A stretch of DNA of 64,000 nucleotides from Brachybacterium endophyticum (GTDB lineage: Bacteria; Actinomycetota; Actinomycetes; Actinomycetales; Dermabacteraceae), in NCBI RefSeq assembly GCF_003130585.1, contig NZ_QFKX01000002.1, positions 1 to 64,000 on the forward strand. The letters run 5' to 3'. Of this stretch, positions 60,904 to 64,000 are shown in pieces. Made by a program: the position numbers and the translations under genes. Numbering within the stretch: the first letter of the stretch is position 1; each line of letters begins with the position of its first letter. Below the pieces are notes generated by a model that worked only from the letters and a program-made list of their open reading frames with translations, was not told where the DNA came from and ran no database searches.

Positions 60904-60996
60904 GCGACCCCTCGCGTGGTGTCACCTCACTGAACTCCCCCAGGGCCTGACGGCAGCAAGGGCAGGTGGGCTCTGGCAGGTGCGCGAGGGGTCTTC
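60904..60996 (+). ncRNA. ffs: Signal recognition particle RNA, small (4.5S-like) type
   Basis: The ends pair perfectly over 11 bases (60906-60916 with 60983-60993). The centre has the SRP helix 8 pattern: CAGGGCC, a TGAC tetraloop, GG, CAGCAAGGG. TGAC fits the URRC tetraloop variant known for bacterial SRP RNA, where GGAA is commoner. It scaffolds Ffh for targeting nascent membrane proteins. Ends are estimated to a few bases. Confidence 0.85.
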
Positions 60997-61188
60997 GCAT
61001 GCCTGGGCGCAGGGAGCCCCGGGGCGTGGTGGGGCAGGCGATGAGGGGCGCGTCCGGAGTGCGCGACGGTGCCGGGCCGGGTGTTCGGTCTCGATTGCGC
61101 AACAAGTCCCGAATTGGCGGCGTGCGGCATTGAGGTGCGTCACACTGCTCAGTGACCTTCCCTGCCCCCTCCTCAGGAGCCACCCCGC

Positions 61189-62730
61189 ATGAGCGACGTC
61201 ATCTCATGGCTGTCCGGACACATCCAGGGCACGCCCTTCATCATCCTGTGCCTGGGTGCAGGCCTGTACTTCACCGCGAGGACACTGCTCCTCCAGGTCA
61301 CGAACATCCCCGACATGCTGCGGCAAATCGTCAAGGGCGAGAAGTCGGAGAGCGGCGTCTCCTCCTTCCAGTCGCTGATGATCTCCCTGGCCGGTCGTGT
61401 GGGAACGGGCAACATCGCCGGCGTCGCCACTGCGATCGCCTTCGGCGGGCCGGGTGCTGTGTTCTGGATGTGGGCGATGGCCTTCCTCGGGTCGGCGACC
61501 TCGTTCATCGAGTGCACGCTCGGCCAGATCTACAAGGAGCGCGACCGCGACACCGGTGAGTACCGGGGCGGCCCGGCCTTCTACATCGAGAAGGCCTACA
61601 AGCACACCGCGGCCAAGGGCTTCTCAGTCGTCTACGCGATCGTCTTCGCGATCGTGACCGTGCTGGCCATGAGCTTCTTCCTGCCCGGTGTGCAGGCCAA
61701 CGGCATCTCCGTCTCGGCCTTCGGAGCCTGGGGCCTGCCGCAGTGGATCTCCACCGTCGTGGTGCTCGCGCTGCTGCTGCTGATCGTGATCGGCGGCGTC
61801 AAGCGCATCGCGACCTTCGCGGGTCTCGTGGTCCCGGTGATGGCCGTCATCTACATCCTCGCCGCTATCGTCGTGCTGTTCGTGAACGCCGACCAGATCG
61901 TGCCCGTCTTCTCCGGGATCTTCAGCTCGGCCTTCGGCCTGGATGCCGTCTACGGCGCGATCTGGGGCCTCGCCGTCTCCTGGGGCGTCAAGCGCGGCCT
62001 CTACTCCAACGAGGCCGGTCAGGGCACCGGCCCCCACTCGGCCGCTGCCGCCGAGGTGTCCCACCCCGCCAAGCAGGGCTTCGTGCAGGCCTTCGCGGTG
62101 TACGTCGACACCCTGTTCGTCTGCTCCGCGACCGCGTTCATGATCCTGTCCACGGGCATGTACCGCGTCTACACGGATGCTGTCGAGGATCCCTCCCAGA
62201 TCCTCACGAAGGGTCCGGGCAATGTGGCCGACTCCGTGCCCGTGGGCCCCGGGTTCGCCCAGGCCGGCTTCGACACCGTGCTGCCGGGCGTGGGGCCCTC
62301 GTTCATCGCCCTCGCCCTGTTCTTCTTCGCCTTCACCACGATCGTGGCCTACTACTACATGGCCGAGACGAACCTGACCTACCTCATGCGCTGGGTCCCC
62401 AACCACTCGGTGCGCCGCGCCCTGGTGTGGGCGCTGCGCGTGCTCATGGTCATCGCCGTCCTGGTGGGTGGCCTGTCCACCGGCACCGGCACCGCCTGGG
62501 CGCTCGGTGACATCGGCGTGGGCGCCATGGCCTGGCTGAACATCCTCGCGATCCTGGTCCTGCAGGTCCCCGCGCTGAAGGCGCTCAAGGACTACCGACG
62601 CCAGAAGCGAGAGGGCAAGGATCCCCAGTTCGATCCGCGTCCGCTGCAGATCCGCAACGCCGAGTTCTGGGAGGAGCGGACCGACTCCCGCGCCGGCGAG
62701 GGACGCACCGGAGTGCCCGCCCTCGACTGA
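61189..62730 (+). CDS. Alanine/glycine:cation symporter (AGCS family)
   Basis: This 513-residue protein has about eleven hydrophobic segments. FQSLMISLAGRVGTGNIAGV and NEAGQGTGPHSAAAA are the family's signature motifs, the second one after helix 6. It takes up alanine or glycine with sodium or protons. The ATG lies 192 bases after the SRP RNA, and CTCCTCAGGAG lies ahead as ribosome binding site. The C-terminal 45 residues are cytoplasmic and charged. Confidence 0.93.
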   Translation: MSDVISWLSGHIQGTPFIILCLGAGLYFTARTLLLQVTNIPDMLRQIVKGEKSESGVSSFQSLMISLAGRVGTGNIAGVATAIAFGGPGAVFWMWAMAFLGSATSFIECTLGQIYKERDRDTGEYRGGPAFYIEKAYKHTAAKGFSVVYAIVFAIVTVLAMSFFLPGVQANGISVSAFGAWGLPQWISTVVVLALLLLIVIGGVKRIATFAGLVVPVMAVIYILAAIVVLFVNADQIVPVFSGIFSSAFGLDAVYGAIWGLAVSWGVKRGLYSNEAGQGTGPHSAAAAEVSHPAKQGFVQAFAVYVDTLFVCSATAFMILSTGMYRVYTDAVEDPSQILTKGPGNVADSVPVGPGFAQAGFDTVLPGVGPSFIALALFFFAFTTIVAYYYMAETNLTYLMRWVPNHSVRRALVWALRVLMVIAVLVGGLSTGTGTAWALGDIGVGAMAWLNILAILVLQVPALKALKDYRRQKREGKDPQFDPRPLQIRNAEFWEERTDSRAGEGRTGVPALD

Positions 62731-62743
62731 GCCGGGAGCTCCC

Positions 62744-62767
62744 GCGGGGTCCGCATCCGGACCCCGC
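62744..62767 (+). terminator. Terminator hairpin after the AGCS symporter
   Basis: A perfect 10-bp stem (62744-62753 with 62758-62767) with a CATC loop starts 13 bases after the stop. It lacks a T run. A second 13-bp stem with one G-T pair, 62791-62803 with 62806-62818, follows. Confidence 0.6.
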
Positions 62768-62895
62768 ATCCCCGCCCCGCCGTGACCTGCGTGCGTCTGC
62801 TCCTCGGAGCAGGCGCACGAACGTCGTTCTGCGCAGGGGCGTAGCGTCGTGCTCACCCTGTCATGCCCGTCCCGACGCCGACCCTGGGAGGGTCC

Positions 62896-64000
62896 ATGCG
62901 CATCGACCACCGCACCGAGCTCCAGCACCCCGTCCAGGACGTCCTGACCTGGCACGAGCGCCCCGGTGCCCTCGTGCGACTGACACCTCCCGGGATCGCG
63001 CGGATCGCCGATCCCGAAGCGGGAGGACTCGACGTCGGCCGACGCACCCGCGTGCTGCTGGGGCCGCCGGCGCTCCCCGGCCCCGCGCACCTGACCTGGG
63101 AGCTGCGCCATGCCGAACGCGATGACGTCGGGGAGGGGGACGAGGCCGTCCACCGCTTCGTCGACCAGCAGGTCACCGGACCGTTCCGGGCCTGGCGCCA
63201 CGAGCACACGATGAGCGGCGCGGGAGCGGGTCGTTCGGTCCTCGAGGACCACCTCGACGTCGAGCTCCCCGCCGCCACGGACCTCGCCGGGTCCCTGTCG
63301 CGCGGGCGGGCCGAGTGGACCGCCCGCCGCTCCATCGGGCAGATGCTCGCCTTCCGTTCCGCCCAGCTGCACGACGACCTCGCCTTCCACGCCCGCCACG
63401 CCCGGGCCCCGCGCCTCACGGTCGCGATCGCCGGCGCCTCCGGCCTGATCGGAACCCAGCTCACCGCGCTGCTGCGCACCGGGGGTCACACGGTGCTGCG
63501 GATGGTCCGCGGTCGCGAAGCGGGCCCCGGGGAGATCGCCTGGGACCCGCAGCGCGGGCTGCTCGACCCGGCGGACCTCGAGGGCGTCGATGCGGTCGTG
63601 AACCTCGCGGGACGCCCCATCTCCAGCCGCTTCACCCCACGCACCGAGCAGGAGATGCTCTCCTCGCGCACCAGCACCGGAGAGCTGATCGCCCGCACCC
63701 TCGCCGGCATGAGCGACGGGCCCCGCGTCCTCTTGCAGGCCAGCGCGATCGGCTACTACGGAGCGGATAGGCCCGGCGAGCAGCTCACCGAGGACGCCGC
63801 GCCCGGTGACGACGTGCTCGCCCAGGTGTGTCGGGCATGGGAGGCGAGCAGCCGCCCCGCGATCGATGCGGGCGTGCGCGTGGTGCACCTGCGCACCGGC
63901 ATCGTGCTGTCCGACGGGGGAGGGGCGCTGCTCCCGCAGATCCCGCTGTTCCTCGCGGGCGCCGGTGGCCGTCTCGCCGCGCGCGGAGCGATGATCAGCT
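62896..64000 (+). CDS. TIGR01777 family epimerase with N-terminal SRPBCC-like domain (5' part)
   Basis: The gene runs off the right edge; 368 codons are visible. An N-terminal region (about 1-160) resembles a START/SRPBCC lipid-binding-like fold (HERPGALVRLTPPG, QVTGPFRAWRHEHTM). It is followed by a Rossmann domain with GASGLIG (180-186) and ASAIGYYG, the marker of TIGR01777 NAD-dependent epimerases. The missing C-terminus should carry DUF1731. Function unknown. GGGAGGG precedes the ATG. Confidence 0.88.
   Translation, partial: MRIDHRTELQHPVQDVLTWHERPGALVRLTPPGIARIADPEAGGLDVGRRTRVLLGPPALPGPAHLTWELRHAERDDVGEGDEAVHRFVDQQVTGPFRAWRHEHTMSGAGAGRSVLEDHLDVELPAATDLAGSLSRGRAEWTARRSIGQMLAFRSAQLHDDLAFHARHARAPRLTVAIAGASGLIGTQLTALLRTGGHTVLRMVRGREAGPGEIAWDPQRGLLDPADLEGVDAVVNLAGRPISSRFTPRTEQEMLSSRTSTGELIARTLAGMSDGPRVLLQASAIGYYGADRPGEQLTEDAAPGDDVLAQVCRAWEASSRPAIDAGVRVVHLRTGIVLSDGGGALLPQIPLFLAGAGGRLAARGAMIS

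Overview
The window is high-GC DNA with strong third-position G/C bias. It has Shine-Dalgarno and leaderless starts mixed together, a tRNA-Ser without an encoded CCA, lipoprotein substrate-binding proteins and an actinobacterial gene set. A member of the Micrococcales, for example a Brachybacterium-like organism, fits best; that is inference, not proof. It opens in the 3' end of a 5S rRNA gene, so the left edge is the tail of an rRNA operon, closed by a long perfect-stem terminator.

Bases 548-38387 form a plant-polysaccharide (pectin) utilisation island. Left to right: two tandem paralogous sugar-binding lipoproteins; two CUT1 permeases; two Gfo/Idh/MocA oxidoreductases; a UxaE-type tagaturonate epimerase; a GH106-type rhamnosidase. 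Then come, on the other strand, fructuronate reductase and uronate isomerase, with a divergent LacI regulator; a GH78 alpha-L-rhamnosidase with its own divergent LacI regulator; an MHS transporter and an IclR regulator; the L-rhamnose pathway (kinase, fused aldolase-dehydrogenase, isomerase, MFS transporter); two alpha/beta hydrolases; a DUF2264 protein; and a second CUT1 importer with a YesL-like DUF624 membrane protein and a sugar isomerase. Together they can import rhamnose/galacturonate oligosaccharides, cut them in the cytoplasm, and send rhamnose to lactaldehyde plus DHAP and galacturonate to mannonate through tagaturonate and fructuronate. These are the two sugars of the rhamnogalacturonan-I backbone. 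No ABC ATPase, mannonate dehydratase, KDG kinase or polysaccharide lyase is in the window. Several promoters carry LacI-type palindromes.

Bases 38400-51715 are mixed metabolism: an APC permease; a second TIM-barrel isomerase; a four-gene operon (SMP-30 lactonase, unknown protein, sirtuin, VOC protein); an FMN reductase and a luciferase-like monooxygenase; a membrane-anchored protein resembling a zinc peptidase without its motif; an S9 peptidase; an Ohr/OsmC peroxidase; and a DszC/SfnB-like flavoprotein.

Bases 51860-64000 hold tRNA-Ser(GGA), a MetP/MetS-like amino-acid transporter pair, an AbgB/AbgT-like amidohydrolase and transporter pair, an LrgA/LrgB-like pair, a DUF779 protein with an aldehyde dehydrogenase, the small SRP RNA, an alanine:cation symporter, and a TIGR01777-type epimerase cut off by the right edge.
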